Source: JAXGPP01 sp964436865 (GTDB lineage Bacteria; Planctomycetota; Planctomycetia; Pirellulales; Thermoguttaceae). From it: a DNA stretch of 10,417 bases. Of this stretch, positions 1 through 6,355 are shown one piece after another; position 1 is the first letter of the stretch, and each line of letters starts with the position of its first letter. Under the pieces are notes generated by a model that worked only from the letters and a program-made list of their open reading frames with translations, ran no database searches and was not told where the DNA came from. The stretch spans positions 1-10,417 of the forward strand of contig CAYTFK010000252.1 of NCBI GenBank assembly GCA_964436865.1, read 5' to 3'. The position numbers and the translations under genes were made by a program.

Positions 1-2
1 GT

Positions 3-152
3 ACCTTGACGGCGGCGCAACTCTCCAGCACACTGGCGTTTGTGGCGATTGGCGAAGGTGCGGCCCGGCAGGTGCCGGCTGAGGGAAAGACAATTTCGAG
101 CCGCCTTCGCGGCAAAGCCGCCGAATGCCTCGTCGTGGGCAGGATGAAATAG
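3..152 (+). CDS. Possible 3' end of an upstream gene, unrecognised
   Basis: This frame is open from the left edge to a TAG at 150-152, giving about 49 residues that start TLTAAQLSSTLAF and end near SRLRGKAAECLVVGRMK. I recognise no family. The TISSRL stretch vaguely recalls the end of sigma-factor region 4, and ECF sigma genes often precede kinases in planctomycetes, but this is too weak to name it. If real, it ends only 5 nt before the ATG at 158, which would favour that start for the kinase gene. Most synonymous positions are G or C, but competing frames look similar, so coding is unproven. Confidence 0.3.
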   Translation, partial: TLTAAQLSSTLAFVAIGEGAARQVPAEGKTISSRLRGKAAECLVVGRMK

Positions 153-157
153 TCGAT

Positions 158-2832
158 ATGCCCAGGTGCCCCACCCGCGATGAACTCCGGGACTTTGCCG
201 CTGGCCGACTCTCCGTGGTCGCCGCCGCGGCCACCGCCGGACATCTCAGCAGGTGCCAGGCGTGCCTCGCACTCCTTGGGCGGATGAGTGACTCCGCTGA
301 GCCAACTCTCGGCGCCGGGCACGAATCAGCCGGCGGCGGATCCTCCACTCCGGATCAGGGCACGCCGGCTTCCTCCGCAAGCCTTGACGCGCCCCGGTCG
401 GATGCCGAGGACAGCGCCGCACTGATCGGCGGTCCATCGCCGGCTGACGCTTCGCTCACCGAATCGCCCACGTGGCCCACCGCCCGGACGCAACGGCGGG
501 GCCCGCTCTCCATCCGCTGCCCCCAGTGCCGCGCGCCGATCGAACTGCCCGACGACGCACTGGCGACGCTCACCTGCCCCGACTGCGGCGAGCACTTCGC
601 CCTGGCCAGCGAAGAGCCTGCCGTGGACACCGGTGGCCGGATTGGCCATTTCGAACTGCTCCAGCGGCTTGGGCAGGGGAGTTTCGGGACGGTCTGGAAG
701 GCGCGCGATACGCAATTGGGGCGCGTTGTCGCGCTGAAGATCGCGCGGCGGGGGCCGCTCGAGCAGATCGCGCCACTGCTGCACGAGGCCCGGGCGGCCG
801 CGCAGGTCGAGCACCCGAACATCGTCGGCGTCCATGAAGTCGGTTGCCAGAACGATCAGTTCTTCATCGTCAGCGATTACATCGAGGGACGGAGCCTCCA
901 TGCATGGCTTGCCGGTCAGCCGGTGCCGCCGCGCGAGGCGGCGGCGATCGGCCTGGCGCTGGCCGAGGCGTTGCAGGTGGCCCACGAGTCGGGGGTGGTT
1001 CATCGCGACCTCAAGCCGGGCAACATCCTCATCGATCGGGCCGGCAAGCCGCACCTCACCGACTTCGGGCTGGCCAAGCACAAGTTGGGAAGCGTTACCA
1101 TCACGCTCGACGGTCGGCTGCTGGGCACCCCCGCATACATGTCCCCTGAGCAGGCGCGCGGCCGGGCAACCGAGGTTGACGCCCGGAGCGACATCTACTC
1201 GCTAGGTGTGATTCTCTACGAAATGCTGGCCGGAAGGACGCCGTTTCAGGGCGACCTGCGGATGCTGGTCGCGCAGATCCTGTTCGACGACCCTCCTCCC
1301 ATCGCTCGTCTTGTAGCGCATGTTCCCCGCGACGTGGAGACCATCGCGCTGAAGTGTCTGGAGAAATTGCCCGCGCGGCGCTATCAGACGGCAGCCGAAC
1401 TGGCGGAGGATCTACGCCGCTTTCTCGACGGCCAGCCGATCCAGGCCCGCCCGGTGGGACGGATCGCGCGAGCCTGGCGGTGGTGCCGGCGACGGCCAGC
1501 CACTGTGACGCTGCTCGCGGCGCTGGCCCTGGTGATCGCCGGCGCCGCGGCCGCGATCTCCGCATCCCACTGGCGCACCGTGGCCACGCTCCGCACCGTC
1601 CAGGAGCAGTCGTACTTCGACCGCCTCTCAACGGCATCGCAGGAGTGGCTCGCGAATGACCGCCGCGAGGCGCTGACGGCTTTGGAGAACTGCCCGGAGG
1701 AACTGCGCGGCTTCGAGTGGTCGTATCTCGAGCGGCTGTTCCATTCGCCCGAGACGAAGCTCCAGGCAGTCAACGGCGTTTTCGCTTTCAGTCCGGATGG
1801 CAGGCGGATCTGCACCGACTTCTCGGCGCGTCCCGGGCTTCAATTCTGGGACGCCGCCACCGGCCGGCAGACGGGCGGAACCATCAACGGCCAGGCTTGG
1901 ACGAGTAGCCTAGAATATTCGCCAGATGGGCAGATGATCATCACCGACAATCAGGTGAAAAGAACGCTCTGCCTGCGCCGCGCCGTCGATGGCCGCCTGA
2001 TCCGCACGTTCGGAACACACCGCCGAGAAGTGCTCGACGCCCACTTCAGCTTCGACGGCCGCCACGTGATCTCCTGGGGACGCGACAACACCGTCCGGGT
2101 GTGGCAAACCGAGACGGGGGAAGCGGTCGCCACGATCCAGTTCGCCGGACGGCGTGTCCGCTGGATGNNNNNNNNNNNNNNNNNNNNNNNNNNNNNNNNN
2201 NNNNNNNNNNNNNNNNNNNNNNNNNNNNNNNNNNNNNNNNNNNNNNNNNNNNNNNNNNNNNNNNNNNGGTGATCGTGTGGGAGGCGGCAACGGGGAAGAC
2301 GGTCCGCTCACGGACGTTCAAGTCCGTCGAGATTCGCTCCCTGGCATTCCATCCCGATGGAAATCGCCTTGCGGCCGGCGCTCGCGACCGATTCGCCGCG
2401 GTCTGGGATCTCGCCCGGGACGAAATCGAATGGCAGTCGAACGTTCCGGCTTTGCCGGTGTGGGACGTTGCCTGGAGTCCTGACGGCAAGACGCTTGCCG
2501 CGGCTTACAACGACGGCACCGTGGTGCTGCGTGACGCACTCGGCGGGATGGCTCGCCGACAGTTTGGTGTGATCACGCGGGAGTATCCCGTGCGGCTGAG
2601 CTTCGCGCCCGATGGCAAGCGACTGGCAGTCGCTGCCGCGCACAAGGTGTTGAAGCTCTTCGAGGTCCCCACGGGCCGCACCGTACTCGATCTCCGCCGT
2701 GACTCGGCGGTCGCCGGCGCGGTGGCCTTCGATCCCACCGGCCGTATCCTGGCCGGCGGACAGATCGACGGGACAATTGTCCTCTGGCCAACGGCCGACG
2801 CGATTGTCGGCCACGCCGATTCCGGCCACTGA
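158..2832 (+). CDS. Transmembrane Ser/Thr protein kinase with zinc-binding N-terminus and WD40 propeller (interrupted by N gap)
   Basis: A Hanks-type protein kinase that phosphorylates Ser/Thr, probably in response to a signal sensed by its propeller. Numbering is from ATG 158. Residues 4-36 carry C4 and an H29-x3-C33-x2-C36 cluster like anti-sigma zinc fingers. A zinc ribbon (C121, C124, C140, C143) follows. The kinase domain starts near 162: glycine loop GQGSFGTV 172-179, ATP-binding K194, helix-C E210, HRD 282-284 with K286 and N289, DFG 302-304, SPE 329-331. All catalytic residues are present. A membrane helix lies near 450-471, followed by the planctomycete linker motif CPEEL...FEWSYLERL (512-526) and WD40 repeats. 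The N run at 2168-2267 interrupts the propeller. The left part is in frame 2 and the right part (2269-2832, 187 residues, more WD40 repeats, TGA stop) is in frame 1, so the N count is not the true gap length. An upstream in-frame ATG at 125 has no Shine-Dalgarno; 158 has a modest AGGA about 13 nt before it and fits the family N-terminus (CPxxDELRDFAAGRLS). Confidence 0.9.
2168..2267. other. Assembly gap of exactly 100 N inside the WD40 domain
   Basis: There are exactly 100 N, the usual placeholder for a gap of unknown length. The last full codon before it is ATG at 2165-2167. The first codon after it in the coding frame is GTG at 2269, with one base (2268) left over. An unbroken reading frame therefore needs a true gap length of 3n+2, which 100 is not. 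Confidence 0.97.
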
Positions 2833-3053
2833 CGAGCCCCCTCAAGTGACCGGGCCAGAAGAGTTTTGCCGGCGATCGATGCGCGGCCGTGACAGGAAAA
2901 TCGCCGGGAGGCTGCGAAAAACCACGTGGCGGCCGCTCACGGGTGGCGGCGGTCTCGAGAAGGCCAACCGCGCCTTGTGTCGGCCATTCGGCAGGATAAG
3001 ATAGGGAGGTTTGGAGATTACCCCGTTGCAAAGTTGAAGGTGAAGTAACTGCC
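2833..3053. other. Intergenic region between kinase and DUF1080 genes
   Basis: This stretch of 221 bases has no convincing gene. It holds an 8-bp inverted repeat, CCGGCGAT at 2869-2876 and ATCGCCGG at 2900-2907, with a 23-base loop and no T tract after it, so it is at best a weak terminator. A possible promoter lies at 2975-3002 and a purine-rich AGGGAGGT at 3003-3010. That last motif resembles a Shine-Dalgarno but is about 43 nt from the next start. Confidence 0.5.
2975..3002 (+). promoter_or_regulatory. Possible sigma70-like promoter for the DUF1080 gene
   Basis: TTGTGT (2975-2980) and TAAGAT (2997-3002) are 16 bp apart. They match 3 of 6 and 4 of 6 consensus positions. Transcription would start near 3009, leaving a leader of about 45 nt. 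The match is modest and planctomycete promoters are poorly defined. Confidence 0.28.
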
Positions 3054-3740
3054 ATGACAAGAATTGTGATGCTCGCGGCACTGGTGTTCGGCGCCTCTTC
3101 TGCCTGGGCGGCCGACGCGGTTCCGCCCCAGGGCCATCCGGACTCGGCCGGCTGGAAGAGCCTGTTCGCCGAAGACCTTTCCGATGCGATTTACCCGGAG
3201 GGAGTCTGGTCAGTCACCGACGGCGTCCTCACGGCCACCAAGGACGAAGCCATCTGGACGAAGGGCCAGTACGAGAACTTCACGCTCGACCTGGAGTTCA
3301 AGAACGACCCCGAGACCAACAGCGGGGTGATCGTATACGCGAGCGACATGCAGAACTGGATCCCCAACTCGATCGAGATCCAGATCGCCGACGACCATTC
3401 CGAGAAGTGGGGTAAGGCGCCGAAGACCTGGCAGTGCGCCGCGATCTTCGGCCGCCTGCCGGCCAAGGAGAGCCGCGTCAAGAAGCCGGGCGAGTGGAAC
3501 CGCATGACGATCACCTGCCAGGGCAAGATGATTTACGTCGTCCTGAACGGTGAACTGGTAACCGAGTTTGACATGAGCCGCTGGACGTCGGCCACGAAGA
3601 ATCCCGATGGCAGCGATATCCCGGCCTGGCTGAGCAAGCCGGCCGCCGAATTGGCCACGAAGGGGCACATCGGCCTGCAGGGCAAGCATGCCGGCGCGCC
3701 GATCTTCTTCCGCAACCTGAAGATCAAGGCGGCCGAATAG
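3054..3740 (+). CDS. Secreted DUF1080 (3-keto-disaccharide hydrolase-like) protein
   Basis: A 228-residue exported protein with one DUF1080 domain, a concanavalin-like beta-sandwich that is abundant in planctomycetes. Some members are linked to 3-keto-glycoside hydrolysis, others are uncharacterised. Visible evidence: a signal peptide (MTRIV then a hydrophobic run, AWA/AD cleavage near 19/20); the family opening GWKSLFAEDLSDA from residue 33; a central NSGVIVYA near 89-96; EWNRMTITCQG; and the closing GHIGLQGKHAGAPIFFRNLKIK typical of the family. The length is normal for a single-domain member. The start is set by the signal peptide, with AAGG at 3037-3040 as a distant Shine-Dalgarno and a nearer GAAG at 3042-3045. 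It stands alone: about 220 nt separate it from the kinase and a strong terminator follows. The substrate cannot be read from the sequence; glycoside processing is inferred from the family. Confidence 0.92.
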   Translation: MTRIVMLAALVFGASSAWAADAVPPQGHPDSAGWKSLFAEDLSDAIYPEGVWSVTDGVLTATKDEAIWTKGQYENFTLDLEFKNDPETNSGVIVYASDMQNWIPNSIEIQIADDHSEKWGKAPKTWQCAAIFGRLPAKESRVKKPGEWNRMTITCQGKMIYVVLNGELVTEFDMSRWTSATKNPDGSDIPAWLSKPAAELATKGHIGLQGKHAGAPIFFRNLKIKAAE

Positions 3741-3766
3741 CGGCGCGAGCCCGAGAGTCATTCACG

Positions 3767-3804
3767 CGTGCCCAGGCTCCGGCTTGGGCACGTTTGTTTT
3801 CTTG
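3767..3804 (+). terminator. Strong intrinsic terminator after the DUF1080 gene
   Basis: GTGCCCAGGC (3768-3777), loop TCCG (3778-3781) and GCTTGGGCAC (3782-3791) form a 10-bp stem with one G-T wobble. C3767-G3792 can add one more pair. A T-rich tract, GTTTGTTTTCTT, follows. The loop resembles stable UNCG tetraloops. It lies 26 nt past the stop codon. Confidence 0.85.
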
Positions 3805-3870
3805 CCGTCGATCCGGTCTGATTTGATCCTGATCGCCGATCGCCGCATTTTGCCTGCTGCTCTGCCGCAT

Positions 3871-3906
3871 GTCGATTTCTTCGACAGGCGTGTCGATAAA
3901 ATCGAC
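3871..3906. promoter_or_regulatory. Twin palindromic sites GTCGA-N5-TCGAC, candidate operator
   Basis: Two 15-bp dyads, at 3871-3885 (spacer TTTCT) and 3892-3906 (spacer TAAAA), have identical 5-bp arms and centres 21 bp apart, two helical turns. That is the geometry expected for two dimers binding cooperatively on one DNA face. The second contains TAAAAT (3897-3902), 5 of 6 to a -10 box, but no good -35 is seen. They lie about 195 bp upstream of the toroid gene. Operator function is inference. Confidence 0.45.
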
Positions 3907-3946
3907 TTCCTCTTCGTATGGCGGTTCGGCTGCCCACACCACGAAT

Positions 3947-3970
3947 ACCGCGAAAAGCGACATTCGCGGT
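3947..3970. repeat. 8-bp inverted repeat, possible leader hairpin
   Basis: ACCGCGAA (3947-3954) and TTCGCGGT (3963-3970) pair perfectly around an 8-base loop. No T tract follows, so it is not a typical terminator. It would lie in the 5' leader of the next operon if transcription starts near 3909. Confidence 0.45.
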
Positions 3971-4040
3971 GGATCCGAAGCCACTTTCCTGCGTGGCACG
4001 CCAGTTGCCGTAAGTGGGTAGGGGAGCTTTCTGTCCCGCC

Positions 4041-4070
4041 ATCCGGCATTCCCCGCTGAGCGTGCCGGAT
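4041..4070. repeat. 8-bp inverted repeat just upstream of the Shine-Dalgarno
   Basis: ATCCGGCA (4041-4048) and TGCCGGAT (4063-4070) pair perfectly around a 14-base loop. The hairpin ends 16 nt before the AGGAG of the toroid gene. It could affect mRNA stability or translation, but this is inferred from position only. Confidence 0.45.
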
Positions 4071-4086
4071 TGAGCGAGGGAACACC

Positions 4087-4091
4087 AGGAG
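4087..4091 (+). promoter_or_regulatory. Ribosome binding site deciding the toroid gene start
   Basis: AGGAG, 8 nt before ATG 4100, followed by a second purine block AGAGG at 4093-4097. It selects this ATG over an in-frame TTG at 4070, which lacks a Shine-Dalgarno and would put hydrophilic residues ahead of the signal peptide. Confidence 0.75.
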
Positions 4092-4099
4092 AAGAGGCA

Positions 4100-5251
4100 A
4101 TGCGACGGGTATCGCTCGCGGCGATGGCGATGATGGGCGGCTTGGTCTCCGCGGCTGTGTGTCTTGAGGCGGCCGATGCGATACCCCGCGGACCGGATCC
4201 ACAACTCTACCGGACCACGGTCGACCGGGCGATCCGCTTTCTTACATCGAACCAGTCCCGGGACGGATCGCTGAGTGCCCATGTCGGCATTGGCCCTACG
4301 GCGTTGGCAACCTTGGGCCTGCTGCGGAGCGGGCAGGCGGCCAACGACCCTCAAGTCGTCCGGTCGCTGCAGTATCTGGAGGAATACGTCCAGGAGAGCG
4401 GCGGAATCAACGCCCCGGGGAGCCGAATCTCGATCTACGAGACGTGCATCGCGCTGGTCTGCTTCCAGGAGGCCAATGGCCAGGGGAAGCAGGGAAAGTA
4501 CGACGAGATCATTGATCGCGCCGAAGCGTTCATCCGCGGCAGTCAGTGGGATGAGAGTAAGGGCAAGGGCCGCTCCGACCTTTACTACGGCGGTGTGGGC
4601 TACGGCGGCAAGTCGCGGCCCGACCTGTCGAACACGGCCTTCCTCATGGAGGCCCTCAAGTCCTGCGGCGCGGCGGCGGACGACGAAGCAATGCAGAAAG
4701 CGTTGGCGTTCGTCTCCCGCTGCCAGAACCTGGAGACGGAGCACAACACAACCCCCTTTGCCGCCAAGGTGAACGACGGCGGATTCTATTACACGTGTGT
4801 GCTGGAGAAGCAGGATCCCGACCGGGAGCGGCAGTGGCCCGGCGGCGGTCTGCGGAGCTACGGCTCGATGACCTATTCCGGCCTGAAGAGCATGGTCTAC
4901 GCCGGCCTGACCAGGGACGATCCGCGCGTAGAAGCGGCCGTCGACTGGATCCGCAAGAACTACGATGTGACGGTCAATCCGGGCATGGGAGACGCGGGGC
5001 TATTCTATTACTACCACACGTTCGCCAAGGCGCTCGATGCCCTGGGAGCCGACGAGATCGAGGACGCCGCCGGAGTGAAGCACGACTGGAGGCGCGAGTT
5101 GACCGAGGAGCTCGCCCGGCGGCAGCAGCCCGACGGATCCTGGGTCAATGCGAATCCCCGCTGGATGGAAGCCGATCCCAATCTTGCCACCGCGTTCGCA
5201 CTCCTGGCACTCTCCTACTGCCGGCCGGCGCTAGCCGACGCTCCGCGCTAA
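4100..5251 (+). CDS. Secreted alpha-alpha toroid protein (prenyltransferase/squalene-oxidase repeat family)
   Basis: A 383-residue exported protein with the alpha-alpha toroid repeats shared by squalene cyclases and protein prenyltransferases. It starts with a signal peptide (MRRVSLAAMAMMGG, hydrophobic to about 22, cleavage near A24-A27; the C21 context is not a good lipobox). Repeats show as helical pairs with loops carrying Q-x-x-DGS turns: SNQSRDGSLS near 50-59 and QQPDGSW near 342-348. Between them are GPTALATLGLLRSG, YETCIALVCF, LSNTAFLMEALK and a mid-protein GGFYYT / SYGSMTYSGLKSM section. I see no clear DxDD motif of squalene-type cyclases. With the signal peptide, this argues against a terpene cyclase and for the large uncharacterised planctomycete group, whose role is unknown. 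It is the first gene of a run: 39 nt separate it from the prepilin-like gene with no terminator between. An extracytoplasmic binding or scaffold role is only a guess. Confidence 0.88.
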   Translation: MRRVSLAAMAMMGGLVSAAVCLEAADAIPRGPDPQLYRTTVDRAIRFLTSNQSRDGSLSAHVGIGPTALATLGLLRSGQAANDPQVVRSLQYLEEYVQESGGINAPGSRISIYETCIALVCFQEANGQGKQGKYDEIIDRAEAFIRGSQWDESKGKGRSDLYYGGVGYGGKSRPDLSNTAFLMEALKSCGAAADDEAMQKALAFVSRCQNLETEHNTTPFAAKVNDGGFYYTCVLEKQDPDRERQWPGGGLRSYGSMTYSGLKSMVYAGLTRDDPRVEAAVDWIRKNYDVTVNPGMGDAGLFYYYHTFAKALDALGADEIEDAAGVKHDWRRELTEELARRQQPDGSWVNANPRWMEADPNLATAFALLALSYCRPALADAPR

Positions 5252-5290
5252 GAGCGATGCCGTGGACTGCAACAGACCGGGAGGCGAAGG

Positions 5291-6337
5291 ATGCGCAATA
5301 GACGCTCAACCTGTCGCGGCGCGTTCGGCGTTCGCGCGCGACGCCGTGGTTTCACGCTTGTAGAAGTACTCGTTGTCATCGCCATCATCGGCATCCTGGC
5401 CGCGATGTTGTTGCCCGCCGTGCAGGCGGCGCGCGAGGCCGCGCGGCGGATGCAATGCTCCAACAACCTCCGGCAGATGGGGCTGGCAATGCACAACTAC
5501 TCGGCCACGTACAGCATGCTGCCCAACGCCGGCTGGCCGGGGACTGTCTACCCGATCGACTACTCGCCGCTGGCCAAGTTGCTGCCGTTCTGCGAGCAGG
5601 CGAACCTTCAACATCTGATCGATTTCAGCATCAACATGGGACATGTCGGACGGGACGACCTGCCGGCCGCGCTGCGGCCGGCCGCAGCAACGGTGGTCCC
5701 GATGTTTCTCTGTCCGAGCGACTCCGAACAGCCGATCCATAACGCCACGCTCCCGTCGGGGGCCGTGATTCCCGTGGCCGGCAGCAACTACGCGATGAAC
5801 CAGGGGAGCGGACTGGACGGGATCTTCAACCCGGGATTCGGGGCGACGGACGGCTTGTGCTGGGTTGGTGCGAGAGTGCGGATCGACGACGTCAAGGACG
5901 GCACGACGAACACAGTAGCCTTCACGGAATCTCTCCGCGGGCCGTGCGATGCGCCGCCGCTGACGCCGGCGCCGAGTGTGCAGGTTTATCGCGCCCGGGC
6001 TCCCGCCACGGCGGAGATGGCCGCCACGGCCGACAACGGCGGCCTGGACGGCGTGTGGCCCAGCGTTACCGGTTGGGACGGTGCGCGGCTGTCTTACTGG
6101 CTCCGCGGCTGCACTCCGGCCGGGCCGGTGATGAACGGCCGCTTCACACCGAACAGCCCGGTGCCAGACCTGCTGTTCGGATCGGCCAAGGTCACCGCCG
6201 CGCGAAGCAATCACCCTGGCGGCGCCAACGTCTGCCTGTGCGACGGCAGCGTGCGGTTCGTCGCCGAAACCATCGAGAAGACCACCTGGCACTCGATCTG
6301 GACGCGGTCCGGCGGCGAGGTCAGCGGCGAGTTCTGA
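5291..6337 (+). CDS. Prepilin-like H-X9-DG (DUF1559) protein
   Basis: A 348-residue DUF1559 protein. The family has a type IV prepilin N-terminus and is greatly expanded in planctomycetes. The leader is 20 residues and very arginine-rich (ends RARRRG). The prepilin peptidase site is G20/F21 in GFTLVE, with E25 as mature Glu5, followed by a hydrophobic helix to about 46 (VLVVIAIIGILAAMLLPAV) and the family stretch AAREAARRMQCSNNLRQ. The C-terminus has H308 and DG 318-319, an exact H-X9-DG, in the context CDGSVRFV. The protein should be processed and anchored in the membrane by its helix, with the large domain outside; the family's function is not established. Shine-Dalgarno GGGAGG is at 5279-5284. 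It sits 39 nt after the toroid gene and 18 nt before the ABC ATPase gene, so co-transcription is likely. A prepilin peptidase elsewhere in the genome is assumed. Confidence 0.95.
   Translation: MRNRRSTCRGAFGVRARRRGFTLVEVLVVIAIIGILAAMLLPAVQAAREAARRMQCSNNLRQMGLAMHNYSATYSMLPNAGWPGTVYPIDYSPLAKLLPFCEQANLQHLIDFSINMGHVGRDDLPAALRPAAATVVPMFLCPSDSEQPIHNATLPSGAVIPVAGSNYAMNQGSGLDGIFNPGFGATDGLCWVGARVRIDDVKDGTTNTVAFTESLRGPCDAPPLTPAPSVQVYRARAPATAEMAATADNGGLDGVWPSVTGWDGARLSYWLRGCTPAGPVMNGRFTPNSPVPDLLFGSAKVTAARSNHPGGANVCLCDGSVRFVAETIEKTTWHSIWTRSGGEVSGEF
5662..5687. repeat. GC-rich overlapping palindromes inside the prepilin-like gene
   Basis: CTGCGGCC followed by GGCCGCAG (5672-5687) is a perfect 16-bp palindrome. 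It overlaps an alternative hairpin, GCCGGCCGC (5662-5670), loop GCT, GCGGCCGGC (5674-5682). It encodes the Ala-Pro-rich LPAALRPAAA stretch. In GC-rich coding DNA this can arise by chance. Confidence 0.4.
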
Positions 6338-6355
6338 GAGAGGAGCATCAAGAAG

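Larger units (their letters stand above)
3741..4099. other. Lower-GC intergenic region rich in dyad symmetry
   Basis: A 359-base stretch without a confident gene. GC is about 56% over 3841-3960 by hand count, against about 72% in 8221-8280 inside the permease gene. In order it holds the terminator (3767-3804), a tandem GATCGCC repeat (3831-3844), twin palindromes (3871-3885, 3892-3906), an 8-bp hairpin (3947-3970), another 8-bp hairpin (4041-4070) and the Shine-Dalgarno at 4087-4091. All three minus frames stay open over most of it. A minus ORF of 79-91 residues (3724-3999) is possible but unproven. Confidence 0.7.

Noticed and set aside
125..157. Upstream ATG at 125 as the kinase start
   Set aside because: No Shine-Dalgarno precedes it. 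The family N-terminus (C-P, DELRDF) begins just after the ATG at 158, and the 11 extra residues match nothing typical.
326..1081. 251-residue minus-strand ORF opposite the kinase
   Set aside because: Shadow of the kinase domain; Arg/Gly/Ala-rich with no motif, while the + strand shows every kinase motif.
2101..2832. Separate 243-residue WD40 gene starting at 2101
   Set aside because: The part before the N run is an out-of-frame reading of the kinase gene. Only 2269-2832 is coding, and it is the end of that same gene.
3831..3844. GATCGCC tandem repeat as a possible array
   Set aside because: Only two 7-bp copies with no spacers; too short to be a CRISPR or iteron array.
3995..4066. GGCACGC / GCGTGCC inverted repeat
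   Set aside because: A 7-bp match with a 58-base loop is expected by chance in GC-rich DNA and competes with the tighter hairpin at 4041-4070.
4070..4099. TTG start at 4070 for the toroid protein
   Set aside because: No Shine-Dalgarno, it lies at the edge of a hairpin, and it would add a hydrophilic stretch before the signal peptide. ATG 4100 has AGGAG at good spacing.
3758..4744. 328-residue minus-strand ORF
   Set aside because: Mostly antisense to the toroid gene, which has a signal peptide, a Shine-Dalgarno and family repeats. The ORF reads as a low-information shadow.
4100..5251. Squalene-hopene cyclase or hopanoid gene
   Set aside because: Much shorter than the usual 600-700 residues, has a signal peptide, and no DxDD catalytic motif is seen.
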